DNA of 64,000 nucleotides from Algoriphagus kandeliae (GTDB lineage: Bacteria > Bacteroidota > Bacteroidia > Cytophagales > Cyclobacteriaceae), in contig NZ_SPSB01000004.1 in the NCBI RefSeq assembly GCF_004571135.1, positions 62,001 to 126,000 on the forward strand. Direction: 5' to 3'. The notes beneath the pieces were generated by a model. That model ran no database searches. It worked only from the letters and a program-made list of their open reading frames with translations, and was not told where the DNA came from. This document shows positions 8,145-17,181 of the stretch, one piece after another (the first letter of the stretch is position 1; the number at the start of each line of letters is the position of its first letter). The translations under genes were made by a program, and so were the position numbers.

Positions 8145-11100
8145 TTATTCCGTCAGTGGAAAGGTTAGATAAAAAGTAGTCCCCACTCCCATTTCAGTTT
8201 CAAACCAAATTTTCCCACCAGCCGTCTCCACGCCGCTTCTTGCAATTGCCAAACCTAATCCAGAGCCGGTTGATTTGGTACTAAAATTTGGAATGAAAAT
8301 TTTATCCCTCAATTCAGGCGGGATTCCTTTTCCATTATCCGTGATTTCCAAAAAGACATCTTGCTCTGTCATCCAAAGCCAAACATTGATTTTGGGGACT
8401 TTTCCGGACTCTACCGCTTGAATTCCATTGATGATCAAATTAGAAATCACCCGACCAAACAGTTTATCATCTCCCTTTATTGGGATTTCATCGGAGTAGG
8501 AATCATCTTTAAATGTCAACTCTACACGCTCGTCATTCATAAAAAGCTTGATCACTTTAAGAAGGACTGCCTTGAAATTCATGCGCTCATTTTTGGGTAG
8601 TGGCATTTTAGCAAAAGTGCTGAATGAGGATGCGATTCCACTTAAAGCATCTACTTGGTGAATCAAGGTCTCAAAAGATTCCCGAAGCTTATTAGTATTT
8701 TCCAACCTTCCTTCTTGCTCAAGTCGGAGCAAGTGCTGCAAGGTCAGTTTCATTGGAGTAAGAGGATTCTTGATTTCATGAGCTACCTGTTTCGCCATTT
8801 CCCTCCAAGCAGATTCCTTCTCGGTAGAAGCCAATACTTTTTTACTGGATTCCAGCTTGTAAAGCATGTTGTTGTATTCATTCACCAACAAACCAATCTC
8901 ATCCTTTGCTTCCCAATGCATGGGTTCGTTATTCTCCAAATTGGTGGTTTTTAACTTTTGCGTAAGCAGGCGGAAAGGGAAAGTTAGATTCTTGGACACA
9001 AAATAGGAAACGATTAAAAAGAGGATAAAAATAACCACAATAGCATTGAAAATATTGCTCAATACATCTGCAATGAGAGCATTCAGCTCAGACTCAGACT
9101 CAAAAAACGGCACCGATAAAATTCCCGAAATCCCAGAACCCAGAGGATCTGGAATTGCTAAATAAACGGATTTGTAAGAAAGCTTTCCAACCTGCTCGTC
9201 TGCTAGAAATTGAACTTGATTTTTTTCAATTATTGCCGAAAGCGCCAAGGGATTAATCCGCTTGGAAAGAATTTTCTTATCAAAAATATTCGGTCGGTTG
9301 GTTGCCATCAAATTCCCCGCAGAATCATACAAATGAAGATCTGAAGCCACTGTGTTTGCCAAACCCACCACTTCTTCTTCCAAAGATTCTGAATTGACTT
9401 CTGATGGAGTTCGATTCCCAAGAAAATTGACCAAATTCCCACGAATCAAATAAGCCTTCTGAAAATACTGTCTATCCAAATCTTCCCGGTAGCTATTTGC
9501 CAATAAGCCTATGGTTATGATGGAAATAATGATAATGGGGAAGAAAAAAGCAAAATTGAGGTAAAGCTGAAGCTTGGTGGAATAATTAAACTCCCACTTT
9601 CTATACCCTTTTAGCAGGGCGTTGATTAAGATGGCAGAAAATGTCAGAATAATGAATACGACATAATAGAGGGAAATATTTCCTAAAAAGTAAGAAAATG
9701 GCCGATTGGGAGAAGAAATCACAACTAGCTCTTCTCCATTTTGAATACCCAAATGGTGATATCCATCAGCATGAATTCCTGATCGGAAAAGTTTGCTTTC
9801 TCCTAAACGATTGGAAAGACTTGAACTTTGGTAATTATAATTTCCAACATTTCGTACTAGCTCTCCTTCTTTGAAAACCGCATAGTCATAGCTCACAGGA
9901 TCTAGACGATCACTAAACTCCCTGTCCAAAAGTAAACGAGGATACACCGAGCCTGGCTGTACTCTCAGTTGCTTCAATTCTAAATAAACCGTCCCCAAAG
10001 TACTGCCATCACGTAACACAGGGATAAATGCCACAAATTGATTACCCTGATCAGCTTGATTTCCTCGAATGAAATACAGCCCGCGTTGACTAGTCAAAAA
10101 ATCTGATTTAATGTATTGATCCCGCAAATCATTAAAGCTTCTGGAATCCTGAGTACTGATCAAATCCTGGCCATTGGAAGAAAATACGCGCACATTTACC
10201 TCAAATTGATCAAAGTAATTATCGAGATAAATTCTCCGGATTTTTGTTTCAATGGGCTCTTTGGAAAGAAGTGGATCAGCCAATCGATTTTGGATGAACA
10301 GGTCAGCTTGCACTCTTCCGAAAACTTCTCCTAAGAAAAATTCGGTCATCACGTCACTTTCAATCAAATTCTGATTCGCAAAGCGAGTTTTAGATTGGTT
10401 CAACTGTTCCCGCTCAGTTTGAAAAGTAGAAAGACCGGCAATAATTGAACAGATAAGACTGGCAAAGAAAAAAGTTAGGAAAGTATTGAGTCCAAGCCGG
10501 AAAACATGATCAAACAGCTTCAGACGGATAATGGCATAAATAAATCCAAGATGGACTAACCAAGAAATTCCCAACCAAGTTGAAATTAGAAAAAGAACAA
10601 TTGCAACTGGTACTCCAAAGATCCATAAATACTTTATGAAAAATCTTCGATCAGATCGAAGTTCAAATAGTAGATTAACCAATGTCAGGTTAAACATCGC
10701 ATATACGCCCGCCCAAAGGAAGACAATCAAAAAGCTAATACCTTCAAACCATCCAAAAGTCGGAATGGCTGAGATGTCCATAGACCATTGGGAGTTTTCA
10801 ATCAAATCTTGAGGAAGGAACCAAACAATGAAAAACCCTAAAGATGAAATCAAAAGAAAGATCCCGAAAAAAACCTGATGGTCTCGGTTGGTATCCAAAA
10901 CTTTGATTTTTTTCTGTACTACGGGGGTCGCGAATTGGTAGGCAAGCATCCCACCTACCAAAACTCCGAAAAGTGTATTAATCAGCAAGTCCCCTAAACT
11001 TGGATTAAGCCAAGATGATGCATAATTAGTTGGATCGAAAAGCTCCTGATTAAAATAAGATCCAGGGAAACTCAGGAGAAGCATCACCAGACGGAAAGCA

Positions 11101-11849
11101 AAAAAGACCAAAGCTCCATAGCCTATCGCCTGCCATCTTCTCCCTTTCCGCCATTTCCGCAGAACAAAATCTGAGCTGAGGATGAAGTACAGAAGAAATA
11201 CAGAAATGAAGAAGATTAAAATAGCAGGATTAGCAATACGTCCTGCAGGCTGATAGCCAAACTCAAAGTCCAATCCGAAAAGAGGAATTCCTGCTGAGTT
11301 CGTCACTAAAAAAGCAGCATTTTGGGAAGGCTCTGATATTTGAATTTGATCATTTCCGAACAAGCGGCGATTTGCTCCTGTCAGCAAATAATCATTGGAA
11401 ATAGAGCCTGGCCAATACAATCGGAATGCATGAACCACAAAATAGGAATCCCCATTCCGAGAAAACTTTCTAGTCTTCAGGAGAAAAGTCCCATAGGGAT
11501 CCTCCAATATTTGATACTCCTTATTTAAATCAACTTGATCAACATCAAAACTGAGCGAAAAATCTGTCCAATAAAGAAGTTGACCTTGGGAGTTTAATAT
11601 TACAAATGGGTGGTTTTTATCGGGAGTAGCGACTTGCTCAAACCTCAATTGCTCATCGGGACGAACATCCATGAGGATTTGTACAAAATCTTCGTCAAAC
11701 TCCCGATCTATCTGGATTATTTCTTCCTGTACGGCTTGATAAAATCCCTCTTCCTCGCTCTTTTGAAAGAAAAAGAAATTCACAATCAAAACGATAAGCA
11801 GGGAAAGGGCACTGATCAAAATGATCAGCCTTTTGATATTTGAGCTCAT
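8145..11849 (-). CDS. NtrY-like membrane sensor histidine kinase
   Basis: A 1234-residue membrane-bound histidine kinase. An N-terminal membrane anchor (about 7-28) precedes an extracytoplasmic region. A block of about seven or eight membrane segments (about 205-475) follows, then a second extracytoplasmic sensor region, one membrane segment near 725, a third extracytoplasmic region and another segment near 755-780. A final pair of segments leads into a HAMP domain (about 950-1005), the H-box AHEIKNPLTP (His near 1024), an N-box NLIINGIQAV, G1 DNGKGIP and G2 GSGLGLAIA. The catalytic half resembles NtrY. It is unusually large and has no receiver domain, and no response regulator gene is adjacent, so its partner is elsewhere. 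The ligand is unknown. Confidence 0.9.
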   Translation of the reverse strand: MSSNIKRLIILISALSLLIVLIVNFFFFQKSEEEGFYQAVQEEIIQIDREFDEDFVQILMDVRPDEQLRFEQVATPDKNHPFVILNSQGQLLYWTDFSLSFDVDQVDLNKEYQILEDPYGTFLLKTRKFSRNGDSYFVVHAFRLYWPGSISNDYLLTGANRRLFGNDQIQISEPSQNAAFLVTNSAGIPLFGLDFEFGYQPAGRIANPAILIFFISVFLLYFILSSDFVLRKWRKGRRWQAIGYGALVFFAFRLVMLLLSFPGSYFNQELFDPTNYASSWLNPSLGDLLINTLFGVLVGGMLAYQFATPVVQKKIKVLDTNRDHQVFFGIFLLISSLGFFIVWFLPQDLIENSQWSMDISAIPTFGWFEGISFLIVFLWAGVYAMFNLTLVNLLFELRSDRRFFIKYLWIFGVPVAIVLFLISTWLGISWLVHLGFIYAIIRLKLFDHVFRLGLNTFLTFFFASLICSIIAGLSTFQTEREQLNQSKTRFANQNLIESDVMTEFFLGEVFGRVQADLFIQNRLADPLLSKEPIETKIRRIYLDNYFDQFEVNVRVFSSNGQDLISTQDSRSFNDLRDQYIKSDFLTSQRGLYFIRGNQADQGNQFVAFIPVLRDGSTLGTVYLELKQLRVQPGSVYPRLLLDREFSDRLDPVSYDYAVFKEGELVRNVGNYNYQSSSLSNRLGESKLFRSGIHADGYHHLGIQNGEELVVISSPNRPFSYFLGNISLYYVVFIILTFSAILINALLKGYRKWEFNYSTKLQLYLNFAFFFPIIIISIITIGLLANSYREDLDRQYFQKAYLIRGNLVNFLGNRTPSEVNSESLEEEVVGLANTVASDLHLYDSAGNLMATNRPNIFDKKILSKRINPLALSAIIEKNQVQFLADEQVGKLSYKSVYLAIPDPLGSGISGILSVPFFESESELNALIADVLSNIFNAIVVIFILFLIVSYFVSKNLTFPFRLLTQKLKTTNLENNEPMHWEAKDEIGLLVNEYNNMLYKLESSKKVLASTEKESAWREMAKQVAHEIKNPLTPMKLTLQHLLRLEQEGRLENTNKLRESFETLIHQVDALSGIASSFSTFAKMPLPKNERMNFKAVLLKVIKLFMNDERVELTFKDDSYSDEIPIKGDDKLFGRVISNLIINGIQAVESGKVPKINVWLWMTEQDVFLEITDNGKGIPPELRDKIFIPNFSTKSTGSGLGLAIARSGVETAGGKIWFETEMGVGTTFYLTFPLTE

Positions 11850-11859
11850 TTACTCTAAA

Positions 11860-11894
11860 AATAAAAAAAGCAAAGTCTTGATTCAAACTTTGCT
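11860..11894 (-). terminator. Terminator ending the oxidase supercluster
   Basis: An eight-pair perfect stem (11869-11876 with 11887-11894) is followed on the minus strand by a run of seven T. It lies 10 bases past the stop of the 81-residue gene and upstream of the histidine kinase. Confidence 0.85.
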
Positions 11895-11904
11895 CTTATG
11901 AGAA

Positions 11905-12150
11905 TTATCGGATTGCAATTTTTGACTTCCTTTTTTTGGCAGCGCGATACCACAATATGCCAATTACCAAGGCGATTAAATAGGGCATGGCAAATAAATA
12001 AAGGATTCCAGTATTTAAACCTGCACCGATGGTAGTATCTCCATTGCTGACATTATTTTCTACAGAAGCTCTACACATGGCACATTGCGCCCATGTGGCT
12101 ATTTGAAAGCCAAAAAAGAAAATAATCAACAAGCCTGATTTCAATTTCAT
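11905..12150 (-). CDS. Small exported CxxC membrane protein at the end of the oxidase cluster
   Basis: An 81-residue protein. The chosen ATG at 12150 gives a signal peptide (MKLKSGLLIIFFFGFQIATWAQ); the frame is open further upstream, but that stretch overlaps the DUF420 gene and is not hydrophobic. After cleavage the mature end would begin with CAMC (about residues 23-26), then a short loop, a membrane segment (about 48-68) and a basic tail. A surface-exposed CxxC just after the signal, beside a SCO gene, suggests copper or thiol handling for oxidase assembly, but that is inference from position only. I recall similar short proteins beside cytochrome oxidase genes in other Bacteroidota. It is the last gene before the terminator. 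Confidence 0.7.
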   Translation of the reverse strand: MKLKSGLLIIFFFGFQIATWAQCAMCRASVENNVSNGDTTIGAGLNTGILYLFAMPYLIALVIGILWYRAAKKRKSKIAIR

Positions 12151-12179
12151 GTTTTTTTGCTTTATCCTTCTGGATTTAC

Positions 12180-12731
12180 TTAATGCGTGTAATACGGTGC
12201 TATCATCAAATATACAATTACACCTGTAACGGATACATATAACCAAATCGGATAAGCAAATTTAACTACTTTTCTATGCTTTACCCGCTGGTCAGTATAT
12301 CCATAGTAATAAGCGAAAAGAATTGGAAATAGTGCCACTGCTGCAAAAACTATGTGGGTAATCAATAGAAAATAATAAACCGGACGAATCCAACCCTCGC
12401 CACCAAAAGAGGTACTTTCAGCTGCTCCATGATAAACCACATAGGAAACCAAGAAAATAGCTCCAAGAACAAAGGCCACACTCATGGTCGCACCGTGGTA
12501 GTTATACATTTTCCGTTTTACAAAAATCAACCCCAAGATCAAAGCAATACTGGCGGCAGAATTGATCACAGCATTTAGGTGGGGTAGAAAATATACCCAC
12601 TCAGCTCCCACATTTACTTTTTGGGGCATAAAAAGAAGAACAGCAACTAGAATCGGAACTAATACCGAAACAAACACTATCCAATTTTTAACCTTGGATT
12701 CGTTTTGAAGAATGGAATTATTTTTTTCCAT
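12180..12731 (-). CDS. DUF420 integral membrane protein
   Basis: A 183-residue protein with five predicted membrane segments and conserved His residues in the family pattern (LPHLNAVINS, NYHGATM, THIVFAA, VKHRKVV). DUF420 proteins are commonly found with aa3 oxidase and SCO genes, and a Bacillus/Staphylococcus relative (CtaM) is needed for aa3 oxidase maturation. A role in oxidase assembly is therefore likely but not proven here. The start overlaps the end of the SCO gene by 14 bases, so the two are translationally linked. Confidence 0.85.
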   Translation of the reverse strand: MEKNNSILQNESKVKNWIVFVSVLVPILVAVLLFMPQKVNVGAEWVYFLPHLNAVINSAASIALILGLIFVKRKMYNYHGATMSVAFVLGAIFLVSYVVYHGAAESTSFGGEGWIRPVYYFLLITHIVFAAVALFPILFAYYYGYTDQRVKHRKVVKFAYPIWLYVSVTGVIVYLMIAPYYTH

Positions 12732-13386
12732 GAAGCAACACTTTTGTTTCTAACATTAACAAATCTACGTCCTCTCTGTTTGTCCCACTGTAATACCCTC
12801 GGATTCTTCCCAACTCATCAATCAGGACAAACTTATCGCTGTGTATAAAATCATCCGGGTTTCCCATCCCATCAACAGTCGGAAGCACGAAACCGCACTT
12901 AGCCAATTGGTAGGTCTCTTCAGGTGATCCGGTCAAAAAATGCCATTTGCCTGGAATGGCATGATGGCGTTCGGCATATTCCATCAAAACCTCAGGAGTA
13001 TCATAAGTCGGGTCAATACTGATGGACATGATTTGAATCATAGGTTCGTCTCGAAACATGTCATTTACCCGCTCCATTTCCTTGGACATAATTGGACAAA
13101 TACTCGGGCATGAAGTGAAGAAGAAATCAACAATGGTAATTTTACCTTCCATTTCTTTCCTCCCTATGGCTTCACCATTTTGATTGGTAAAGGTGAATTC
13201 CGGAATGTAATGTTGAGTACTATCATTGGGAGGGCATTCCATAAATGGATTACTCACGCCATTTTCATAAAATACGGGTAGGTCGTATTGGTTCTCGCCA
13301 AAGTTTCTAAGAAACAAAATGATTAATATGGGTATCAATAAGATACAAGCCAATACAAATCCTTGTAAAATCCTCAATCCTTTCAT
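12718..13386 (-). CDS. SCO1/SenC family copper chaperone for cytochrome oxidase
   Basis: A 222-residue membrane-anchored thioredoxin-fold protein that delivers copper to, or reduces, the CuA site of subunit II. One membrane segment lies at residues 8-27, and the periplasmic domain carries the copper-binding pair C93 and C97 (SCPSICP) and the distal His in DFIHSDKF. These are the three known copper ligands. It sits directly downstream of the subunit IV gene, separated by a strong hairpin at 13400-13442 that leaves only about 14 bases before the ATG, so its mRNA must come through that hairpin. Confidence 0.95.
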   Translation of the reverse strand: MKGLRILQGFVLACILLIPILIILFLRNFGENQYDLPVFYENGVSNPFMECPPNDSTQHYIPEFTFTNQNGEAIGRKEMEGKITIVDFFFTSCPSICPIMSKEMERVNDMFRDEPMIQIMSISIDPTYDTPEVLMEYAERHHAIPGKWHFLTGSPEETYQLAKCGFVLPTVDGMGNPDDFIHSDKFVLIDELGRIRGYYSGTNREDVDLLMLETKVLLHGKK

Positions 13387-13398
13387 GATGTCCTTACA

Positions 13399-13442
13399 AC
13401 AAAAAAGTAGGTTGAAGTGTCACACCTCAACCTACTTTTTTT
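13399..13442. terminator. Intercistronic hairpin between subunit IV and SCO genes
   Basis: A perfect 15-base stem flanked by A and T runs (about 13401-13415 with 13426-13440) can act as a terminator in either direction. It lies 20 bases past the subunit IV stop and 14 bases before the SCO start, so it probably works as a partial terminator or an RNA-stability element. Confidence 0.75.
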
Positions 13443-13461
13443 ATCCTTTTTTAATTTATTT

Positions 13462-13791
13462 CTACCAGCGCATCATAAAGATGTCTGTTCCTTCTTTTGC
13501 TAGTGCAATAAGCAACCACACCAAGAAAATCAAAGGAACAATAATGGAGTAAAACAAAGGCTTCACTTCATCACCTAAGTGCATAAATTCCATCATAATG
13601 TATTTGGCCTTCCAAATAGTTAAAATGATAAACAAAGCATAGAGAAGCAAACCTCTTTCCATGGTAAAGGCCATGATAAATTCAGCTACTGTGATAGCTA
13701 AAAGAATTCCAGCCGTTTTCCAGATTTTCTTTATTTTTTCATTATTCCTAGGAATAACTTGAAGCGTAGATTTAGAATCTTGGATTTCCAT
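13462..13791 (-). CDS. Cytochrome c oxidase subunit IV-type protein
   Basis: A 109-residue protein with three hydrophobic segments (about 27-43, 48-66, 82-100), matching the bacterial CyoD/CtaF-like subunit IV family in size and layout. The phrase IWKAKYIMMEFMHL between segments two and three is typical of the Bacteroidota form. Subunit IV is an accessory membrane subunit and carries no redox centre. It follows the two subunit III genes with short spacing in the oxidase operon. Confidence 0.85.
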   Translation of the reverse strand: MEIQDSKSTLQVIPRNNEKIKKIWKTAGILLAITVAEFIMAFTMERGLLLYALFIILTIWKAKYIMMEFMHLGDEVKPLFYSIIVPLIFLVWLLIALAKEGTDIFMMRW

Positions 13792-13811
13792 TTCTTTATT
13801 TCTTTAATGCG

Positions 13812-14588
13812 TTAGATCAAATAGAACAAGGTAAATACGAAGACCCATACCAAGTCAACGAAGTGCCAGTAAAGACCGATTTTTTCAATCATTTCATAAT
13901 GACCTCTTCGATCATATACTCCTACTGCAGCTTGATAGAAAGCCAAGAATAATAGGACCACACCAATAGTCACGTGGAAACCATGGAAGCCGGTGATGAA
14001 GAAGAACAGCTGAGCAAAAGCAGGCGGTCCATATTCGTTGACCACTAGGTTAGCTCCAAAAACAGTCTCGGTCACTTCTCTGCTTAGAGAATTGATATAG
14101 GTCATGATAGAACCTGCATCTGTTCCATGAATGAAGTGATTCCACTCCCACGCCTGACAGCTAAGGAAGGTTATACCACCTACCATAGTCCAAAGCATCC
14201 ACTTTACTACGTCATTTCTATCATTCCTATGTCCAGCTTCCACAGCTAATACCATGGTAACAGAACTTGAAATCAAAATGAAAGTCATGATTCCGACGAA
14301 GACCAAAGGAGCATGGAAACCATGAAGGAAAGGAACTGCCTCGAAAACCAATTCAGGAACCGGCCAGTATTCATTAGATCCAATGAAAGTATCAAGAGGA
14401 CCCTCATAAGCTGGATAGCTCAATCGAATCGAAAGGTAACTAATCAGAAAAGCAGCGAAGGTGAAAATATCCGATAATAGGAAAAACCACATCATCAGTT
14501 TTCCATAACTAGCCTTGAGAGGTTCGTTACCACCTCCCCAAGTGCCCCTTTTCGAGCTAACTCCTATTGCAGTAGAATGCGCAGACAT
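13812..14588 (-). CDS. ctaE: Cytochrome c oxidase subunit III
   Basis: A 258-residue heme-copper oxidase subunit III with seven predicted membrane segments. Characteristic motifs are LSDIFTFAAF near residue 37, FFITGFHGFHVTIG near residue 195 and the C-terminal YWHFVDLVWVFVF. Subunit III holds no metal but stabilises the D-proton channel. This copy follows a shorter, second subunit III gene (14614-15195) in the same operon. The ATG at 14588 gives a 40-residue N-terminal tail that includes a Gly-rich stretch, longer than in most homologues but without a better internal start. Confidence 0.93.
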   Translation of the reverse strand: MSAHSTAIGVSSKRGTWGGGNEPLKASYGKLMMWFFLLSDIFTFAAFLISYLSIRLSYPAYEGPLDTFIGSNEYWPVPELVFEAVPFLHGFHAPLVFVGIMTFILISSSVTMVLAVEAGHRNDRNDVVKWMLWTMVGGITFLSCQAWEWNHFIHGTDAGSIMTYINSLSREVTETVFGANLVVNEYGPPAFAQLFFFITGFHGFHVTIGVVLLFLAFYQAAVGVYDRRGHYEMIEKIGLYWHFVDLVWVFVFTLFYLI

Positions 14589-14613
14589 ATGTTATTTATT
14601 TGTACCAGGTAAA

Positions 14614-15195
14614 TTAATGATTCAAAAGCAAAAACATAAAGAGATATATCCACAATCCGCCAAGAAAATGCCAATAAGATGTGGCCATTTCCATTGTGTC
14701 CATAGATTGTGAATGGACTTTATATCTGAAGGACGAAATTAATACAATAATCAGAAATATCACACCGCTTATTAGGTGAAGCCCATGCAAACCGGTGAAA
14801 ACATACAGGAATGAACCGGATGGGTTACCTACAAAGAAAACCTGCCGATCAACTAATGCAACCCAACTATACCACTGTCCTACCAAAAAGGCGATTCCAA
14901 GTGCCACGGCTATACTCATTCCAATCCGCAACTGTAGTAAATTATCTTTCTTGGCAGATATATAAGCCCAGTGTAAAAAGACTGAACTCAATAGTACTAT
15001 CCCGGAGGTAAACCAGAAAATTTCCGGTAGGTCATATTCCAACCAATTCCCTTCAGCCTGTCTTACAATATATGCACTGGTTAAAGCAGCAAATATCATC
15101 ACCACAGTAACCATAAATAGCCACAGGGCAAATTTTTTAGGGTGCATGGATATTGGCTGTTCAACCAAATCCACATATTTCAGTTCCTTTTCCAT
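14614..15195 (-). CDS. Second, shorter heme-copper oxidase subunit III
   Basis: A 193-residue subunit III family protein with five membrane segments, the length typical of CyoC/CtaE short forms. The conserved C-terminal pattern YVFTGLHGLHLISG and TSYWHFLGGLWIYLF identifies the family. It lies 25 bases upstream of the longer subunit III and one base downstream of the ctaB stop, so it belongs to the same transcript. Two adjacent subunit III paralogues are frequent in Bacteroidota oxidase operons. Whether both are built into one oxidase cannot be seen from sequence. Confidence 0.9.
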   Translation of the reverse strand: MEKELKYVDLVEQPISMHPKKFALWLFMVTVVMIFAALTSAYIVRQAEGNWLEYDLPEIFWFTSGIVLLSSVFLHWAYISAKKDNLLQLRIGMSIAVALGIAFLVGQWYSWVALVDRQVFFVGNPSGSFLYVFTGLHGLHLISGVIFLIIVLISSFRYKVHSQSMDTMEMATSYWHFLGGLWIYLFMFLLLNH

Positions 15196-15196
15196 G

Positions 15197-16102
15197 TTAT
15201 GGTAGTTTGTCTAATAGGTAAGCTATCTGTACAATTGGTAAATAGAGAAAAGAACCAAACATAATCTTCAAAGCTGATTTTCTTGAACAGTCACGCATTA
15301 AGGTGAATGTCTGTGCGAGAAAAAGAACTCCACAAATCGTAGCTACAATACCTGAATTCAAACCTGTTAATCCAAAGTAAGTAGGGAGTAAACCTAGAGG
15401 TAGTAAAAACAGGGTATAAATCATGATTTGAATCGCAGTATTCAGGTCTTTACCGCCCCCACTTGGTAAAAGCTTAAAGCCCGCACGCTTATAATCTTCA
15501 TCACTTACCCAAGCAATAGCCCAGAAATGAGGAAACTGCCAAATAAACTGGATTCCAAAAATGATGAGAGCTTCGTAGCTAATCGCCCCTGTTGCTGCTG
15601 TCCATCCCAATAAAGGAGGCATTGCTCCAGGTATTGCTCCTACAAAAACAGCAATAGGACCAACCCTTTTCAAAGGAGTATAAGCAAAAACATACAAAAT
15701 CATGCTCAATACTCCCAACCACGTTGTCAAAGGATTAGTAAATATCCAAAGTAGGCTAATACCCATAATGGCTACCAAGATGGTAAACCATGTTGCTTCT
15801 TTTACACTGATGATTTGTAGAGGTAGGGGACGATTTTGAGTTCGCTTCATGAGCTTATCCAAATCCCGCTCCATGATCTCATTGGCGGCACCTGATGCTC
15901 CCGAAATGAGAAAACCACCTAATGCTAATCCTAAGAAACCAGCCCAACCAAAAGTTGGATTTGAATCTCCTAGAATATACCCAAACACAGCTGAGAATGT
16001 AACCAAGCCAGACAACCGAACTTTTACAAGTTCAGCATATGCCTTGATTCGAATCATCAGTCCCTGCGAAATATTTTGGTCAGTCACACCAACTGTCCTC
16101 AT
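15197..16102 (-). CDS. ctaB: Protoheme IX farnesyltransferase (heme O synthase)
   Basis: A 301-residue UbiA-family prenyltransferase that adds a farnesyl group to heme B, giving heme O, the precursor of heme A. The aspartate-rich motif NEIMERDLDKLMKRTQNRPLP (starting near residue 74) and the second motif WVSDEDYKRAG bind the prenyl diphosphate through Mg. About nine membrane segments are present. The start at 16102 overlaps the ctaA stop by four bases. A second Met at residue 16 is an alternative start. Its product feeds the ctaA enzyme encoded next door. Confidence 0.95.
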   Translation of the reverse strand: MRTVGVTDQNISQGLMIRIKAYAELVKVRLSGLVTFSAVFGYILGDSNPTFGWAGFLGLALGGFLISGASGAANEIMERDLDKLMKRTQNRPLPLQIISVKEATWFTILVAIMGISLLWIFTNPLTTWLGVLSMILYVFAYTPLKRVGPIAVFVGAIPGAMPPLLGWTAATGAISYEALIIFGIQFIWQFPHFWAIAWVSDEDYKRAGFKLLPSGGGKDLNTAIQIMIYTLFLLPLGLLPTYFGLTGLNSGIVATICGVLFLAQTFTLMRDCSRKSALKIMFGSFLYLPIVQIAYLLDKLP

Positions 16103-17181
16103 GATGGAGTTGAAATTATTGTCAAACCTTTTTGGGTTTTAAGCTGGAGAATCAAGATAAACTGAACTCCTATGATCAAAGACCCAATTAATAAATGAAT
16201 GGGCTGAAGAAACGCCGGAATGGCAAAGTAGGCCATTCCAATTCCAGAAGCTATTTCCAATAGAATCAAAAGGACTAGCACTTGCGACCACAGATTTGTT
16301 GAAGATTTCCTGTGAGTATATCGAAAAACCCAAAAGAAATACAACACATGAATAGCTAATAGGATAAGGGAAAATGATCTATGAATTATAAAGATCAACC
16401 CTGCACTTTCCACCCAAGTATCACGCATTAACCCACCTAATTGGAAAGCTATTTGATCAATATGCTCTCGAACTTGAGTCCCCATGACAACTTGCGCCAG
16501 CATCAATAGAGTCCCAACAATTAGTAGAGTTTTAAGCTTTAATGGAACTCGATTAATAGCATTTTCTTCTCCGTCCAAATGCAAGGCTCTATGGTTGATG
16601 TAGAGCAAGAGAGCGACAAGAACCAAAGCCAAAATCATGTGAAGCGTGATCATCCACTCCAGGAGGTTGGTCGAAACTACCAAAGAACCGATCCAACCTT
16701 GGAAAAGCACGAGTATCAGAGAAAGAACAGATAGCGTAGGAATCCATTTATCTCGACTCCAAAGTTTGAAGGATCTCCAAACTGTCAGAATGATAAACAG
16801 TCCGATAACTACTCCTATCAATCGATTCACGTATTCAATCCAAGTTTTAGTAGCATTAAATTCCTGCTCAACCAAAATGGACTTATCCGTAGCTATTCGA
16901 TAAGCAGCATTTTCAAAACCCAATTTTTCAAGTGTAGCTACAAACCTTTCGTTTTTAGCCAGCCTTTTTTCAAGGTAAATCTCCTGATAATTTTTTGGGA
17001 GCTGATCCACACTAGTTGGTGGAATCACGCTCCCAAAACATTTAGGCCAATCGGGACAGCCCATACCTGAACCGGTACTTCGAACAATCCCTCCGACCAA
17101 GATGAGAAAATAAACAGCTACCACCGTCATCAAGCTGATTCGGCGGAAGCTGTTAATTTCTTTATGATTCTTTTGCTTCAT
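16099..17181 (-). CDS. ctaA: Heme A synthase (COX15/CtaA family)
   Basis: A 360-residue membrane enzyme that oxidises the C8 methyl of heme O to give heme A for the aa3 oxidase. Eight membrane segments in two four-helix halves are visible. Signature stretches are GGIVRSTGSGMGCPDWPKCFG (near residue 26), TWIEYVNRLIGV and, in the second half, IHRSFSLILLAIH, which supply the heme His ligands. I place the start at the ATG at 17181 and not at the TTG six bases upstream. It overlaps the 3' end of coxA by 20 bases. The 21-residue cysteine-containing loop after helix 1 is the usual one. Confidence 0.94.
   Translation of the reverse strand: MKQKNHKEINSFRRISLMTVVAVYFLILVGGIVRSTGSGMGCPDWPKCFGSVIPPTSVDQLPKNYQEIYLEKRLAKNERFVATLEKLGFENAAYRIATDKSILVEQEFNATKTWIEYVNRLIGVVIGLFIILTVWRSFKLWSRDKWIPTLSVLSLILVLFQGWIGSLVVSTNLLEWMITLHMILALVLVALLLYINHRALHLDGEENAINRVPLKLKTLLIVGTLLMLAQVVMGTQVREHIDQIAFQLGGLMRDTWVESAGLIFIIHRSFSLILLAIHVLYFFWVFRYTHRKSSTNLWSQVLVLLILLEIASGIGMAYFAIPAFLQPIHLLIGSLIIGVQFILILQLKTQKGLTIISTPS

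Noticed and set aside
12151-12246. Upstream extension of the 81-residue CxxC gene
   Set aside because: The extra 32 residues overlap the DUF420 gene and would bury the signal peptide inside the protein, so the ATG at 12150 is preferred.
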